Shown: positions 16,989 through 26,026, counted from the stretch's first letter. The stretch: DNA of 43,501 nt from Anaerotignum lactatifermentans DSM 14214 (GCF_900142265.1 NZ_FRAH01000015.1:10129-53629); one strand, 5' to 3'. Numbers and translations: made by a program. Notes: generated by a model from the sequence alone, not told the origin.

Positions 16989-18338
16989 ATGGGTAGATTA
17001 TTTGGTACGGACGGTGTCCGCGGTGTAGCGAATACGGAACTGACAGGGGAAATGGCGTTCCAGCTGGGACGTGCAGGCGCTTATGTACTGACAAAAGAAA
17101 CAAAACACGCACCTCGTATTTTAGTGGGGATGGATACCCGCATCAGCGGTGATATGCTGGAAGCGGCTCTGGTAGCAGGCATCTGCTCCGTAGGCGCTCA
17201 TGCAGTGCTGGCAGGCATCGTGCCCACACCTGCAGTGGCTTATCTGGTACGGAAATATCGTCTGGACGCGGGTGTTGTCATTTCCGCATCCCATAACCCC
17301 GTGGAATACAACGGCATCAAGTTTTTCAACAGCCAGGGCTATAAACTCAGCGATGATCTGGAAGACGAAATCGAAAACATCATTCTGAGCCATCCCGAAA
17401 TCCTGCCTTCTCCCACAGGGGCAGCCATCGGTACCCATACCGTAGCGGAAGACGCGCTGGATGATTACATTGCATTTTTGGGCAGCACCACAAAGGAAAA
17501 ATTCGGCGGCATCAAAGTGGCTTTGGACTGTGCCAACGGCGCATCCTACAAAGCGGCTCCCATCACACTGCTGAATCTGGGTGCAAGCCTCTGTATCATC
17601 CATAATGAACCTGACGGCACAAACATCAACGAACGCTGCGGTTCCACCCATATGGAAGACCTGAAAGCATTTGTAAAAGAAAATAACGCAGACATCGGTT
17701 TCGCTTTCGACGGCGACGCAGACCGTTGTCTGGCTGTAGACGAAAACGGCGAACTCATCGACGGTGATAAAATCCTTGCCATCTGCGGTTTGGATATGAA
17801 GGAAAAAGGCACACTGAAAAACGATACCATCGTTGGTACCGTTATGTCTAACCTGGGTCTGACCATGATGGGCAGAGAAAAAGGCATTGCCATTGAACAG
17901 GCAGGCGTTGGCGACCGTTACGTTCTGGAACGCATGATCGAAGCGGAACGCAACCTGGGCGGTGAACAGTCCGGTCATATCATTTTCCTGGACCATAACA
18001 CCACAGGTGACGGCATTCTCACAGCTATCCAGCTGCTGTCCGTTATGAAACGCACAGGCAAAAAAGCATCCGAACTGGCAAAAGCCATGGAAGTGATGCC
18101 TCAGGTGCTGGTAAATGCCCGCGTCAATAACGCAAAGAAAAACACTTATATGGAAGTACCTGCTATTCGTCATGCCATTGCAAAACTGGAAGAAGAATTT
18201 TCCGCAGACGGCCGTGTGCTGATCCGTACTTCCGGCACAGAACCTCTTATCCGTGTTATGATTGAAGGCAAAGACATGGAACGCATGGAAAAAGCGGCAA
18301 AAGAACTGGCAGCATTCATCGAAAAGACATTGCAGTAA
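16989..18338 (+). CDS. glmM: phosphoglucosamine mutase GlmM
   Basis: Converts glucosamine-6-phosphate to glucosamine-1-phosphate on the way to UDP-N-acetylglucosamine, the peptidoglycan precursor. All family signatures are present at the usual length (449 residues): GTDGVRG near residue 6, the phosphoserine loop VISASHNP with the active serine at 101, the metal loop DGDADR near 241-246, GEQSGH near 325, and the phosphate-binding RTSGTEP near 413. It completes the cdaA-cdaR-glmM operon. Its product could also feed the upstream glycosyltransferase if that uses UDP-N-acetylglucosamine (inference). Confidence 0.97.
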   Translation: MGRLFGTDGVRGVANTELTGEMAFQLGRAGAYVLTKETKHAPRILVGMDTRISGDMLEAALVAGICSVGAHAVLAGIVPTPAVAYLVRKYRLDAGVVISASHNPVEYNGIKFFNSQGYKLSDDLEDEIENIILSHPEILPSPTGAAIGTHTVAEDALDDYIAFLGSTTKEKFGGIKVALDCANGASYKAAPITLLNLGASLCIIHNEPDGTNINERCGSTHMEDLKAFVKENNADIGFAFDGDADRCLAVDENGELIDGDKILAICGLDMKEKGTLKNDTIVGTVMSNLGLTMMGREKGIAIEQAGVGDRYVLERMIEAERNLGGEQSGHIIFLDHNTTGDGILTAIQLLSVMKRTGKKASELAKAMEVMPQVLVNARVNNAKKNTYMEVPAIRHAIAKLEEEFSADGRVLIRTSGTEPLIRVMIEGKDMERMEKAAKELAAFIEKTLQ

Positions 18339-18353
18339 TAAAGGAGAAGCGAA

Positions 18354-18776
18354 ATGAAAAAAGGAATTGCGGTTTTATTGGCATTGTTGTGTATGGTGGC
18401 ATTTGCCGGATGCAGCGGCGATCCGGAAACTCAGTTTGCCACAGTCAACGAAATGGAAGGCGTGACACTGGAACTGAAAGAAGATACCCTGAAAGCCACC
18501 AGCGGTACATTCCTGCTGACCAATGGCACAGATGCGGAAATCAGCTATCGTGACGCGTATCACATGGAAAAGAAAGACGCGGACGGTCATTGGAAAGAAT
18601 TTGTAGGCACTGCCAATGCCCAGTGGGGTGAAGAAACCGTTGCAGTACCTGCCGGAGAAACGGTAGAACTGCCTATCAATTGGAAAAACCTCTGCGGCAG
18701 TATCGGCACTGGTGAATTCCGTCTGATCATTGAAGTAGACGGCAATCCCATTGCGGCAGAGTTCACAAGAGAATAA
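18354..18776 (+). CDS. small lipoprotein with Ig-like domain
   Basis: A 140-residue protein with a lipoprotein signal peptide ending in the lipobox FAGC (lipid-bearing cysteine near residue 20). The rest looks like one beta-sandwich of the bacterial Ig-like type: GTFLLTNGTDAEISYRDAY, then a tryptophan-containing strand and LIIEVDGNPIAAEFTRE. This resembles small Ig-like lipoproteins common in Clostridia, whose role is unknown to me. It follows glmM by 15 bases with AAGGAG and is probably in the same transcript. The repeat copy and terminator arms begin 12 bases after its stop. Confidence 0.82.
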   Translation: MKKGIAVLLALLCMVAFAGCSGDPETQFATVNEMEGVTLELKEDTLKATSGTFLLTNGTDAEISYRDAYHMEKKDADGHWKEFVGTANAQWGEETVAVPAGETVELPINWKNLCGSIGTGEFRLIIEVDGNPIAAEFTRE

Positions 18777-18788
18777 AATATGGAAAAT

Positions 18789-18998
18789 AAAAAAACCAGA
18801 CATTAGGGGCATCTTCATAAGAAAACAAAGAAAGCCGAAATCCTTATTATGACAAAGGATTTCGGCTTTCTTATTATATTGAGATTTTATTTGATATGTT
18901 TTCTTCTGAAGATAGCCGTTGCAATTCCCCTTAAGAAATCAAGTGGAAAGAAAATCAATGTTTTCTTAAGGGGAAGTTGCTTTTTGTCTGGTTTTTTT
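18789..18998. repeat. terminator-nested palindromic repeat, copy 1
   Basis: A 182-base element (18803-18984) starts TTAGGGGCATCTTC and ends GGGGAAGTTGCTTTT. It contains a nested hairpin (ATCTTCATAAGAAAACA ... TGTTTTCTTCTGAAGAT around an inner GCCGAAATCCTT / AAGGATTTCGGC stem) and a second hairpin (TTCCCCTTAAGAAA / TTTCTTAAGGGGAA type). It is enclosed by a perfect 14-bp inverted repeat specific to this locus, AAAAAAACCAGACA (18789-18802) and its complement (18985-18998). The gene pair is convergent, so the structure can terminate both strands. Confidence 0.9.
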
Positions 18999-19003
18999 GA
19001 TGC

Positions 19004-20542
19004 TTAAAACAGCAGATCCACCATGGTTTTGGCTTTTTCGATGTCCTCCAGAATGGATTTCTGCTTTTCTTCAAAGAGCAGCTCTTTGTTGTAGCTGTAG
19101 TATTTTTCGCAACCGTTTTCGCTGATGAATTTCACGCTGTAGTAGTTGGCAGTCAGCTCTGTGATGAAAATGACCATTTCCTGTCCAGCGCCGAAGGCTT
19201 CTTCTAAGAAGGCAAAAGTGTTGTCCAGTGCTTCGGAAGCGTAGGAGATAGCGTTTTCTCTATCTTCCACCACATCGGCAAATTTCTCTTTCATCAAGCC
19301 GAATACGTCGTCTTTTTCCCGCAGACCTGCTCCTTTGGCTGCCTGCACATAGCCTTCCATGGTCTGGATGGTGGCAAGGTATGCCTGTGCGCTGTGTTTG
19401 TCCAGCAGTCCGGCTTTCTTTTCTCTGTGGTACTTGCTCTGGATTTCTTCCATGTAGGATTCTGTGAGGGTTTCCCAAGGGGTTTCGGCGCAGTAAGGGC
19501 TTGCGAAACGTTCCTTGATTTCTTTCAGCACCCCGTGAAGCTGTACGGTCTGCAAGTCTTTGTCATAAGCCGCTGTAAAGTCTTCTGTCAGGCGGCTCAG
19601 CAGCAGACCCATGACGCTGAGGCGTTCGTCGAAAGGCGCTTCCTGCAATTTTTCCACGGCACCTTTGGTGTAGTTCCCAGCCAGAATGTCTCCCACACGG
19701 TAATCTGTGCGGTATTTTTCGTAAAGGTCTAAATAGTTGGCAAAATCTTTGGCGATTTTCTTGTGCTGTAAGTACTGAACGATGAGGGTTTCATCAGCGG
19801 CAATGCCCAGTTCCTCATAGACCTGCAACATGTTGGACAGGTCTTCCCAACCTCTGGCGGTGGCAAAACGTTTGCCGTCTACCGTGGTTTCCATGGCGTA
19901 GAAATGGTTTTTCTTGATTTCCAGATAGGACAGCACAGCTCCGTGAAGCCCCTGTTTCCATGCGTATTCCTTCCATGCGGCAAAATCAGGCTCTACGTCG
20001 ATTTTCTTCACACGGTCTAAGGTTACCACGTCAAATTCCCGTACGCTCTTGTTGTATTCGGGGGGATTGCCTGCCGCTACGATGATCCAGCCTTCGGGTA
20101 CCTTGTGAGAGCCAAATGTTTTCGCCTGCAAAAATTGCAGCATGGCAGGCGCCAGTGTTTCGGATACGCAGTTGATTTCGTCGATGAACAGGATGCCTTC
20201 TTTCAGCCCTGTTTCTTCCATTTTGTCGTAAACGGCACCAATGATTTCACTCATGGTGTATTCTGTGACGGCGTATTCCTTGCCGCCATAGTTTTTGTGG
20301 CTGATGAAGGGCAGCCCCATGGCGCTCTGACGGGTGTGGTGGGTGATGCTGTATGCCACCAGCCCTACGCCGCATTCCCTTGCCACCTGTTCCATGATGG
20401 CAGTTTTGCCGATACCCGGCGCTCCCATGAGCAGCAGGGGACGCTGCCGCACCACAGGGATTTTATATTCTCCGTAAGCGTCCTTTGCCAGATAAGCGGC
20501 AATGGCATGCTTGATTTCTTCCTTTGCCTGTTTGATATTCAT
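19004..20542 (-). CDS. MoxR-like AAA+ ATPase
   Basis: A 512-residue ATPase. Walker A GAPGIGKT lies near residue 40, Walker B ILFIDEIN near 117, and an ATPase sensor stretch WIIVAAGNPPEYN near 150; the C-terminal ~250 residues are helical and unassigned. MoxR ATPases work with VWA-domain partners, often as chaperones that insert metals or assemble complexes. The upstream neighbour, four bases away, is a metallopeptidase-like/VWA gene, which makes the pairing strong. The start has AAGGAG. The substrate of this pair is unknown. Confidence 0.88.
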   Translation of the reverse strand: MNIKQAKEEIKHAIAAYLAKDAYGEYKIPVVRQRPLLLMGAPGIGKTAIMEQVARECGVGLVAYSITHHTRQSAMGLPFISHKNYGGKEYAVTEYTMSEIIGAVYDKMEETGLKEGILFIDEINCVSETLAPAMLQFLQAKTFGSHKVPEGWIIVAAGNPPEYNKSVREFDVVTLDRVKKIDVEPDFAAWKEYAWKQGLHGAVLSYLEIKKNHFYAMETTVDGKRFATARGWEDLSNMLQVYEELGIAADETLIVQYLQHKKIAKDFANYLDLYEKYRTDYRVGDILAGNYTKGAVEKLQEAPFDERLSVMGLLLSRLTEDFTAAYDKDLQTVQLHGVLKEIKERFASPYCAETPWETLTESYMEEIQSKYHREKKAGLLDKHSAQAYLATIQTMEGYVQAAKGAGLREKDDVFGLMKEKFADVVEDRENAISYASEALDNTFAFLEEAFGAGQEMVIFITELTANYYSVKFISENGCEKYYSYNKELLFEEKQKSILEDIEKAKTMVDLLF

Positions 20543-20546
20543 AGCA

Positions 20547-21935
20547 TTACTCCTTGTTATACGAAATTTCCAAATCTTCTTTGCCCAAAATGACTTTCAT
20601 TGCCCAAGGGGGCACTTCACGTTCGTTGTACATGCCCTCGTCAAAAAAGACGAATGCCGTTTCGTAGGGCGGGCGGCGTTTGGGAAACTGCCCCCAGCCG
20701 TCGGTAAAGTAAATGAGCCCTTTCAGATTGCGAAAGACTTTTTCTTCAATGAGTTTCGATACATAGGTGAATACGGGACGGAAGTCCGTGCCGCCGCTGC
20801 CCCGCAGGTCAAATTCCTCCATGTATGCTGCCATCTCCTCGGCGGAGGTGATGACTTTATCCTGCTGGATGACCGTATCACACTGTATGATGTGGATGTG
20901 GAAGGTATGGAAAAAGCTCTCGTTCTGCCGCAGGATGGCGTAGGTTTCTTCTAAGAATTTGCGCACCACTTCTCCCTCGCAGGATTCGGAGGTGTCAATG
21001 GCAATGACGATTTCCTCTACCTTTTTCACTTCCTTGTATTCCAAAGCCTCGATGAGGGGCAGATTGCCGTAGAGCTGCAAGCCGTAAGTATAGAAAATAT
21101 AATCATAGCTGTCGTCGTCCACCTGCATGTCCTCTTTGAGGGTCACAAATTTTTCCAGAAAACGGCGGTAGTCATACCGCTCCCGGTTTTCCACTTTCAG
21201 GTATTGCAGCAGGTCGCCGACTTCTTCCCCGGCTTCCTTGGAGAAGGTTTCCAGATTGGTCTGCATCTTTTCGCTGATGTCACGCCATTTTTCCTCTAAC
21301 TCCTGTCTGCGCTGCTGTTCCTGCTCGTCGTTCTGGTCGTTTTGATTCTGGTTGTTGTTGTCGTCTTGGTTTTCGTCCTGATTCTGGTCGTCGTCCTTTT
21401 TCTTTTCCCAGAAAACATGGTCGTCCACCCAGAATTCCAATTGCAGTTTGCCGAAGTCCTGTATGGACAGTTTTTCCTTTTGCAGCACTTCGTAAATGCC
21501 TTCGGCGGAAAGGACTTTCAGCTCTCGCCGCAGTTTGTCATACCATTCATTCCGCCGGTCGGATACCACCAGACGCACCGATTTGAAGGGCAGGGCATCC
21601 ACCATGGATTCTACGGCAATGTCGCACGCCAGATTCCAGTATTCCTCGTCCCGGTCGCCCTGATGGAAGGGGTGGCGGAACAGGCAGTGGAGCAGCATGT
21701 GCAGATACGCCCGATTCACCAGCACCCGGTCGGACAAATACCGCTGGATGAGGTAACGGGGGTTGAACAGTATTTTCTCCCCATCCGTCCCCACATAGAG
21801 GGAGGACAGGTTCATTTCATAACGCAGAGAGCTGAGGGCAACGTCCAGAAACCGCATGGATAAATAAAGCTCATTGCGGGAGGCGCTTAATATGCGGCTG
21901 CCGATTTGTATGAGCTGCTGATGGGTTTCGTTCAT
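20547..21935 (-). CDS. metallopeptidase-like protein with C-terminal VWA domain
   Basis: A 462-residue protein of the putative-metallopeptidase / VWA-like class. Residues ~1-150 hold AYLHMLLHCLFRH, whose HMLLH fits a zinc HxxxH helix, and ACDIAVESMVD. Residues ~180-230 are an Asp/Asn/Gln-rich linker of low complexity. The C-terminal part is a VWA-like domain with a metal-site motif (AIDTSES) near 315 and GSGGTDFRP near 380. It is the natural partner of the adjacent MoxR ATPase. The start is taken at ATG 21935, 12 bases after the upstream gene's stop. Proteolytic activity is not proven by the motif. Confidence 0.85.
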   Translation of the reverse strand: MNETHQQLIQIGSRILSASRNELYLSMRFLDVALSSLRYEMNLSSLYVGTDGEKILFNPRYLIQRYLSDRVLVNRAYLHMLLHCLFRHPFHQGDRDEEYWNLACDIAVESMVDALPFKSVRLVVSDRRNEWYDKLRRELKVLSAEGIYEVLQKEKLSIQDFGKLQLEFWVDDHVFWEKKKDDDQNQDENQDDNNNQNQNDQNDEQEQQRRQELEEKWRDISEKMQTNLETFSKEAGEEVGDLLQYLKVENRERYDYRRFLEKFVTLKEDMQVDDDSYDYIFYTYGLQLYGNLPLIEALEYKEVKKVEEIVIAIDTSESCEGEVVRKFLEETYAILRQNESFFHTFHIHIIQCDTVIQQDKVITSAEEMAAYMEEFDLRGSGGTDFRPVFTYVSKLIEEKVFRNLKGLIYFTDGWGQFPKRRPPYETAFVFFDEGMYNEREVPPWAMKVILGKEDLEISYNKE

Positions 21936-21947
21936 GGTTTTCCCCCT

Positions 21948-23123
21948 TTACAAATCGAATGATTTTTTCTTTTTCGCAAAATGGGCGTGCTGGTATTCCA
22001 GCAAAAAGCCCGTGATTTCTGTTTTTTTGGCTTCTCCTGCCATTTCCAGCAGGGAATCGATATTTTCCGCCGTAATCAGTCCCCACTGGGCAAAAAGGCG
22101 GATTTTGTCCAGACTGCCTTGCTGGGTATAGTACCCAAAGGCAGTGGAAAAATGCTCTTTCAGATATTGCAGATAGTCCTGTCTGCGGTTTTCCTGCAGG
22201 CGGTAGGGGTATTCCAGACGGTACATGGTCAGAAGCAGTACCATCAGTGCCCCGTCCTCTCGCTTGGTCAGGTAAAACAGCTCGTCGAACCGGCGGAAAT
22301 CAATGTCCGAATTGCCGATACACTGACGGAACAGATGGCCTGTGCCGTAGTTCACCTGATGGAATTGACGGGCAGGGGTATCCTCGATATATTCATACTG
22401 GAAATCGGGGATCAGCAGTTTTGCCCGGTTTCCGTCGTCAAAATCCATGGTCAGATGGAGTTCGTGGTTCAGCACTGCCACCAAGTCCGCAATGTGGCGG
22501 CATCTGCCAAAGGAAATGGATGTGAGCTTGTCGCAGTTCAGAAACAGCCCTGTGCCAAGGTCGGTGGTTTCTCTGGGGATGTTGATTTCCTCCATTTTCC
22601 GGCAGTTGTAGCAGGCATAAGCCCCGATTTTCTGCACTGTTTCGGGAATCCGCAGCTTTTCCAGACTGCGGCAGTCGTAAAAGGCATAGCCCTCAATGAC
22701 GGAAAGCTGGGGCGGCAGGGCAATCTGTTTCAGAGAAATGCACCCCGCAAAAACATGGTCAGGCAGTACCGCCAGATTTTCCGGCAGGTGAATGACCTCC
22801 AAAGCGGAACAGCCCCCAAAGGCATAAGCCCCCATTTCCCGGATGGTGTCCGGCAGATACAGCCGCTTCAAGGCTTCCCCTGTCACTTCTTTCAGAGGGG
22901 CTTTTCTGGGCATGTCCTCTCCTTCCACAAAAGAAAGCTGGGCAGGCGTTTCTGTTTCATTTACCTCTGCCTCCGTCTGCACTGCAAAGGCATAGGGGGC
23001 AATGGCAATGACAGGCAAGCCGTCGATGTGGTCGGGAATGCGGATTTCCGCCGCCCGTCCTGTGACGCCGATGATTTTCACCCCTTCGGCGTAGGGGGTA
23101 TATGTTATGGTAATGGGAATCAT
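21948..23123 (-). CDS. BspA-type leucine-rich repeat protein
   Basis: A cytosolic-looking protein of 391 residues from ATG 23123 (GAGG eight bases upstream; a TTG at 23147 is less likely). Residues ~90-215 carry five LRR_5-type repeats, for example LPDTIREMGAYAFGGCSALE and LPPQLSVIEGYAFYDCRSLE. The C-terminal ~170 residues are helical and unassigned. BspA repeats usually bind proteins, and many relatives are secreted, but no signal peptide is seen here. It leads the operon with the VWA protein and MoxR ATPase, so it may recognise their substrate. Confidence 0.85.
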   Translation of the reverse strand: MIPITITYTPYAEGVKIIGVTGRAAEIRIPDHIDGLPVIAIAPYAFAVQTEAEVNETETPAQLSFVEGEDMPRKAPLKEVTGEALKRLYLPDTIREMGAYAFGGCSALEVIHLPENLAVLPDHVFAGCISLKQIALPPQLSVIEGYAFYDCRSLEKLRIPETVQKIGAYACYNCRKMEEINIPRETTDLGTGLFLNCDKLTSISFGRCRHIADLVAVLNHELHLTMDFDDGNRAKLLIPDFQYEYIEDTPARQFHQVNYGTGHLFRQCIGNSDIDFRRFDELFYLTKREDGALMVLLLTMYRLEYPYRLQENRRQDYLQYLKEHFSTAFGYYTQQGSLDKIRLFAQWGLITAENIDSLLEMAGEAKKTEITGFLLEYQHAHFAKKKKSFDL

Positions 23124-23242
23124 AGTTTTTCCTCGTTTTCTATACAAAATCCTGTTTCAATCATATATTATACTGCCTGCGGAGGAAGGCTGTCAAAGGA
23201 AATCCCCATTGGAATAGTAGAAAATACAAGGGAAAAGCACTC

Positions 23243-23270
23243 TTGACGAAACGGGGGAACGTGATAAAAT
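23243..23270 (+). promoter_or_regulatory. promoter of tRNA-Arg
   Basis: TTGACG and TAAAAT are separated by 16 bases and lie 14 bases before the mature tRNA. Confidence 0.75.
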
Positions 23271-23283
23271 AGAAAAGTAATGT

Positions 23284-23357
23284 GTCCCTATAGCTCAGTT
23301 GGATAGAGCGACCGCCTCCTAAGCGGTAGGTCGGAGGTTCAAATCCTCTTAGGGACG
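23284..23357 (+). tRNA. tRNA-Arg (anticodon CCU)
   Basis: A complete cloverleaf: acceptor GTCCCTA/TAGGGAC, D-arm with AGCTCAGTTGGATAGAGC, anticodon stem ACCGC/GCGGT with loop CTCCTAA (anticodon CCT, reading AGG), and T-arm GGTTCAAATCC. The CCA tail is not encoded and the discriminator is G. A terminator starts three bases later. Confidence 0.97.
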
Positions 23358-23359
23358 GT

Positions 23360-23388
23360 GCCGAAGCCTGCGGGTTTCGGCTTTTTCT
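23360..23388 (+). terminator. tRNA-Arg terminator
   Basis: GCCGAA pairs with TTCGGC around a GC-rich loop, followed by TTTTTCTT. It lies directly after the tRNA and before the next gene. Confidence 0.8.
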
Positions 23389-23408
23389 TATTTTCGGAGG
23401 TGGAAACA

Positions 23409-24281
23409 TTGCGGACAGAGCAGGAAATGATGGATTTGATTCTGGAAACGGCAAGACAGGATAGTCGGGTGCTGGCGGCATATCTGAAAGGCTCCCGTGC
23501 CAATGAAAATGTGCCAAAAGATGTCTATCAGGATTTTGACATCATGTATGTGGTGCAGGAAGTGGCGCCTTTTCGGGAAGATACTGCATGGCTGGATGGG
23601 TTCGGCGAAGTCATATTGAAACAGGAGCAGGACGACGATTTTGGCTATGGAGAACGGTTCGGCATTCGTGGGGATTACGACAAAAGCTATTCTTGGCTGT
23701 TGCTTTTTGCCGATGGCAACCGCATTGACATTGGCGTGGAAACGCTGGAAACCATGGAGCAGGGGAAGAACCGCAACCGCCTGTTTGTGCCCCTTTTGGA
23801 TAAAATCGGCTGTCTGCCCCAATTTCCCCCGACAGATGAGGAATTTTGGGTGCAAAAGCCCACTGAAAAAGGATTTTTGGGCTGCTGCAACGCCTTTTAC
23901 TGGAATCTGTGCGATGTGGTGAAAGGTCTGGCGCGGCAGGAGATGCCCTTTGCCATGACAACGTATCATGGACTGGTGTGGCCTATGCTGGAACAGATGC
24001 TCCAGTGGCAGGTGGGAACGCAGACAGATTTTAGGGTATCCTGCGGCAAGCTGGGAAAATATCTGAAAAATTATCTGCCCAAAGAACAGTACGACCTTTA
24101 TCTGGAAACACTGCCCGATGGTGATTTTTCTCATTTCTGGACAGCTATCGAAAAGGCGTGCATCCTTTTTCGGCAGACGGCGGAACAAACAGCGGAAGCA
24201 CTTGGTTTTGTTTTTCCTGAAAAAGAGGAAAAAGGCTTTCGGCAGTATGCGGATATGGTAAAAGAAGAAATGAAAAAATAA
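23409..24281 (+). CDS. ANT(6)-like aminoglycoside nucleotidyltransferase
   Basis: Resembles aminoglycoside 6-adenylyltransferases, which transfer AMP to streptomycin. From TTG 23409 (GGAGG upstream) the 290-residue protein begins MRTEQEMMDLILETA, the usual family start, and has the nucleotidyltransferase motif GSRANENVPKDVYQDFDI near 29, with acidic metal ligands in QDFD. The length fits the family. The frame is open from 23358, but that stretch overlaps the tRNA terminator. Chromosomal relatives are common in Clostridia and do not always confer resistance, so activity is uncertain. It sits directly downstream of a tRNA, a frequent site for acquired genes. Confidence 0.85.
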   Translation: MRTEQEMMDLILETARQDSRVLAAYLKGSRANENVPKDVYQDFDIMYVVQEVAPFREDTAWLDGFGEVILKQEQDDDFGYGERFGIRGDYDKSYSWLLLFADGNRIDIGVETLETMEQGKNRNRLFVPLLDKIGCLPQFPPTDEEFWVQKPTEKGFLGCCNAFYWNLCDVVKGLARQEMPFAMTTYHGLVWPMLEQMLQWQVGTQTDFRVSCGKLGKYLKNYLPKEQYDLYLETLPDGDFSHFWTAIEKACILFRQTAEQTAEALGFVFPEKEEKGFRQYADMVKEEMKK

Positions 24282-24295
24282 AAAAATAAAAAAAT

Positions 24296-24498
24296 AAAAC
24301 CACCCCTAAAGCAACTTCCCCTTAAGAAAACATTGATTTTCGTTTCCTTAATTTCTTAAGGGAAATTGCAACGGCTGTCTTCATAAGAAAACATATCGAA
24401 TAAAATCTCAATATCATAAAAAAGCCGAAATCCTTTATCATGATAAGGATTTCGGCTTTCTTTGTTTTCTTATGAAGATGCCCCTAAAGGGTGGTTTT
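24296..24498. repeat. terminator-nested palindromic repeat, copy 2 (reverse orientation)
   Basis: Inverted relative to copy 1. The element (about 24306-24488) begins CTAAAGCAACTTCCCC on this strand and ends GAAGATGCCCCTAAA. The same two hairpin systems are present. It is bracketed by the 10-bp inverted repeat AAAACCACCC (24296-24305) / GGGTGGTTTT (24489-24498), unlike the bracketing arms of the other copies. The flanking genes (23409 plus, 24504 minus) are convergent. Confidence 0.9.
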
Positions 24499-24503
24499 TG
24501 TAT

Positions 24504-25571
24504 TTAAGATTCTTTGCAGGCATTGCCCCTGATTCTCTGAGAAACCAGTTTCTGGAACAGAAATGTGAATACCAATGCGAAAAGCACGCCCAGAATGGTG
24601 TCGGTGATACGGAGCACAACGGCATTGCCAAGACCATAGATGCCCGTTGCCAGCATCAGTGCGCCAAAGCAGTTGAAAGCAGTTTTATAACGATAATCCC
24701 GGCAGAAGCCAAGGCACAGACCTCCCAAAGGTCCCAGCAGGAAATGGAGGAAATCAGGCGTGATGAGGTAAATGATCAGATACGCGCCGGAGCCTGCGAA
24801 AACCCCAACGATACGCTGCCAGAACCTCGTGGTGAAGCTGTCAGAATAAGGATATTCACACAGCAGGGAGGCACAGGCAAAGCCCATCCACATGAACCGT
24901 TCTATGCCGAAGAAACGTCCCGCGGTGAGCACCAGACTGACGCCCAAAGCCATGCGGAACTGCCACAGATGAACGATGTTGCGCAGGTCGAACCGCTGAA
25001 GTACATGGTGGAAACGAACTTCCCCGTGGGCATGGCGATGTTTCCGGTACAGGATGATGGCGCAGAGGAGATAACCTACCACTGCCATCATGGTTCTTCT
25101 TGCCAGCGCTTCGCCGAAAACAGGATTGCCTGTCAGATATACATAGGCAAAGCTGTAAAGACCGCCGTTGCCCAGTTCAGGCTTTTGTGTGGTCATATAG
25201 AGCAGCAGGAAAAAGCTCACAAAATGCAGGGGAATGGCAAGATAAGGCGGTGCCACTGCCACAGCGGTGGGGGTGAACAGCAAAATCGCCAGAGCTGCCG
25301 CCAATGTTACCAGAGAATCCCCCATACAATATTCAAAATTTACAAAGCGAATCCCCAGCAGGATGCAGAACAGCGCCACTGCCAAAGGGGTGTTGTCCTG
25401 ACCGAATAATCTGGCAAGACCGCTGATGAACACCACCGCAAAGCCTACAATGAGCAGGGAACGCAGTGCCATGGCAATCCAGTAAAACCGTTTTTCTGCT
25501 GCTGTATCACACTGGGCGATTTTCGCTTTCAATATCGCCGGGTCCATTTGTAACGCATTATAAAAAGTCAT
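24504..25571 (-). CDS. FUSC-family (aromatic acid exporter-like) membrane protein
   Basis: A protein of about 355 residues with a hydrophilic N-terminus and a likely six or more transmembrane helices in two clusters: residues ~35-135 and ~165-320, separated by a hydrophilic stretch near 195. This is the usual FUSC/ArAE layout; such proteins export aromatic acids or related toxic compounds. The start is taken at ATG 25571, where AGGAG is eight bases away; ATG 25577 overlaps the marR-like stop as TGATG but is too close to the AGGAG. Co-transcription with a MarR regulator suggests induction by an exported compound. The substrate is not known. Confidence 0.78.
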   Translation of the reverse strand: MTFYNALQMDPAILKAKIAQCDTAAEKRFYWIAMALRSLLIVGFAVVFISGLARLFGQDNTPLAVALFCILLGIRFVNFEYCMGDSLVTLAAALAILLFTPTAVAVAPPYLAIPLHFVSFFLLLYMTTQKPELGNGGLYSFAYVYLTGNPVFGEALARRTMMAVVGYLLCAIILYRKHRHAHGEVRFHHVLQRFDLRNIVHLWQFRMALGVSLVLTAGRFFGIERFMWMGFACASLLCEYPYSDSFTTRFWQRIVGVFAGSGAYLIIYLITPDFLHFLLGPLGGLCLGFCRDYRYKTAFNCFGALMLATGIYGLGNAVVLRITDTILGVLFALVFTFLFQKLVSQRIRGNACKES

Positions 25572-25576
25572 GGGCA

Positions 25577-26008
25577 TCACTCCTGTTCTTCCTTTTTGAT
25601 ATGGGAAACAATCTTGTCTGTATACTGTAAAAATGCCTCAAAATCTTCTCCTGTGCTTCTCCACAGGTCGTAAAAGGGCTGCAATATGATTTTGTAGCCT
25701 TTTTGCAATTCTTCCACGCCGGTGTCTGTCAGATAGATTTTGTAGCTTCTTTCGTCATGAGGCTGTTTTTCTTTGCGGATGCAGTTTTTTTCCAAAAGGC
25801 TTTTCAAACAGCGGCTGACAGCTTCTTTTTTCATGCCGCTGCGCTGGCTCAGCAGAACGGGGGTGTTCTGTTCTGGCTCCTGATACAGCCATGCCAGCAG
25901 CTCACATTCGCTGACGGTGAGATTGGTTTGTTTTGCGGGCAGAAGCAGACGTGTCAGCTTTTGCACTTGCTTCTGGTAATATACCATATCCATCCAATCC
26001 ATCTCCAT
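25577..26008 (-). CDS. MarR-family transcriptional regulator
   Basis: A 143-residue winged-helix repressor. The helix-turn-helix region (VLLSQRSGMKKEAVSRCLKSL) lies near residues 55-75 and the wing (KEKQPHDERSYKIYLTDTG) near 84-102, with dimerisation helices at the two ends. GGAGGTG ahead of ATG 26008 fixes the start; in-frame codons further up lack a ribosome site. Its own promoter carries two tandem palindromes, so autorepression is likely. The FUSC exporter gene overlaps its stop and is presumably the regulated target. Confidence 0.92.
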   Translation of the reverse strand: MEMDWMDMVYYQKQVQKLTRLLLPAKQTNLTVSECELLAWLYQEPEQNTPVLLSQRSGMKKEAVSRCLKSLLEKNCIRKEKQPHDERSYKIYLTDTGVEELQKGYKIILQPFYDLWRSTGEDFEAFLQYTDKIVSHIKKEEQE

Positions 26009-26026
26009 TTCTGCACCTCCATGCAC

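Noticed and set aside
24462-25409. A 315-codon plus-strand open frame
   Set aside because: It begins inside repeat copy 2 and runs antisense to the FUSC gene, whose membrane helices and ribosome site are convincing.
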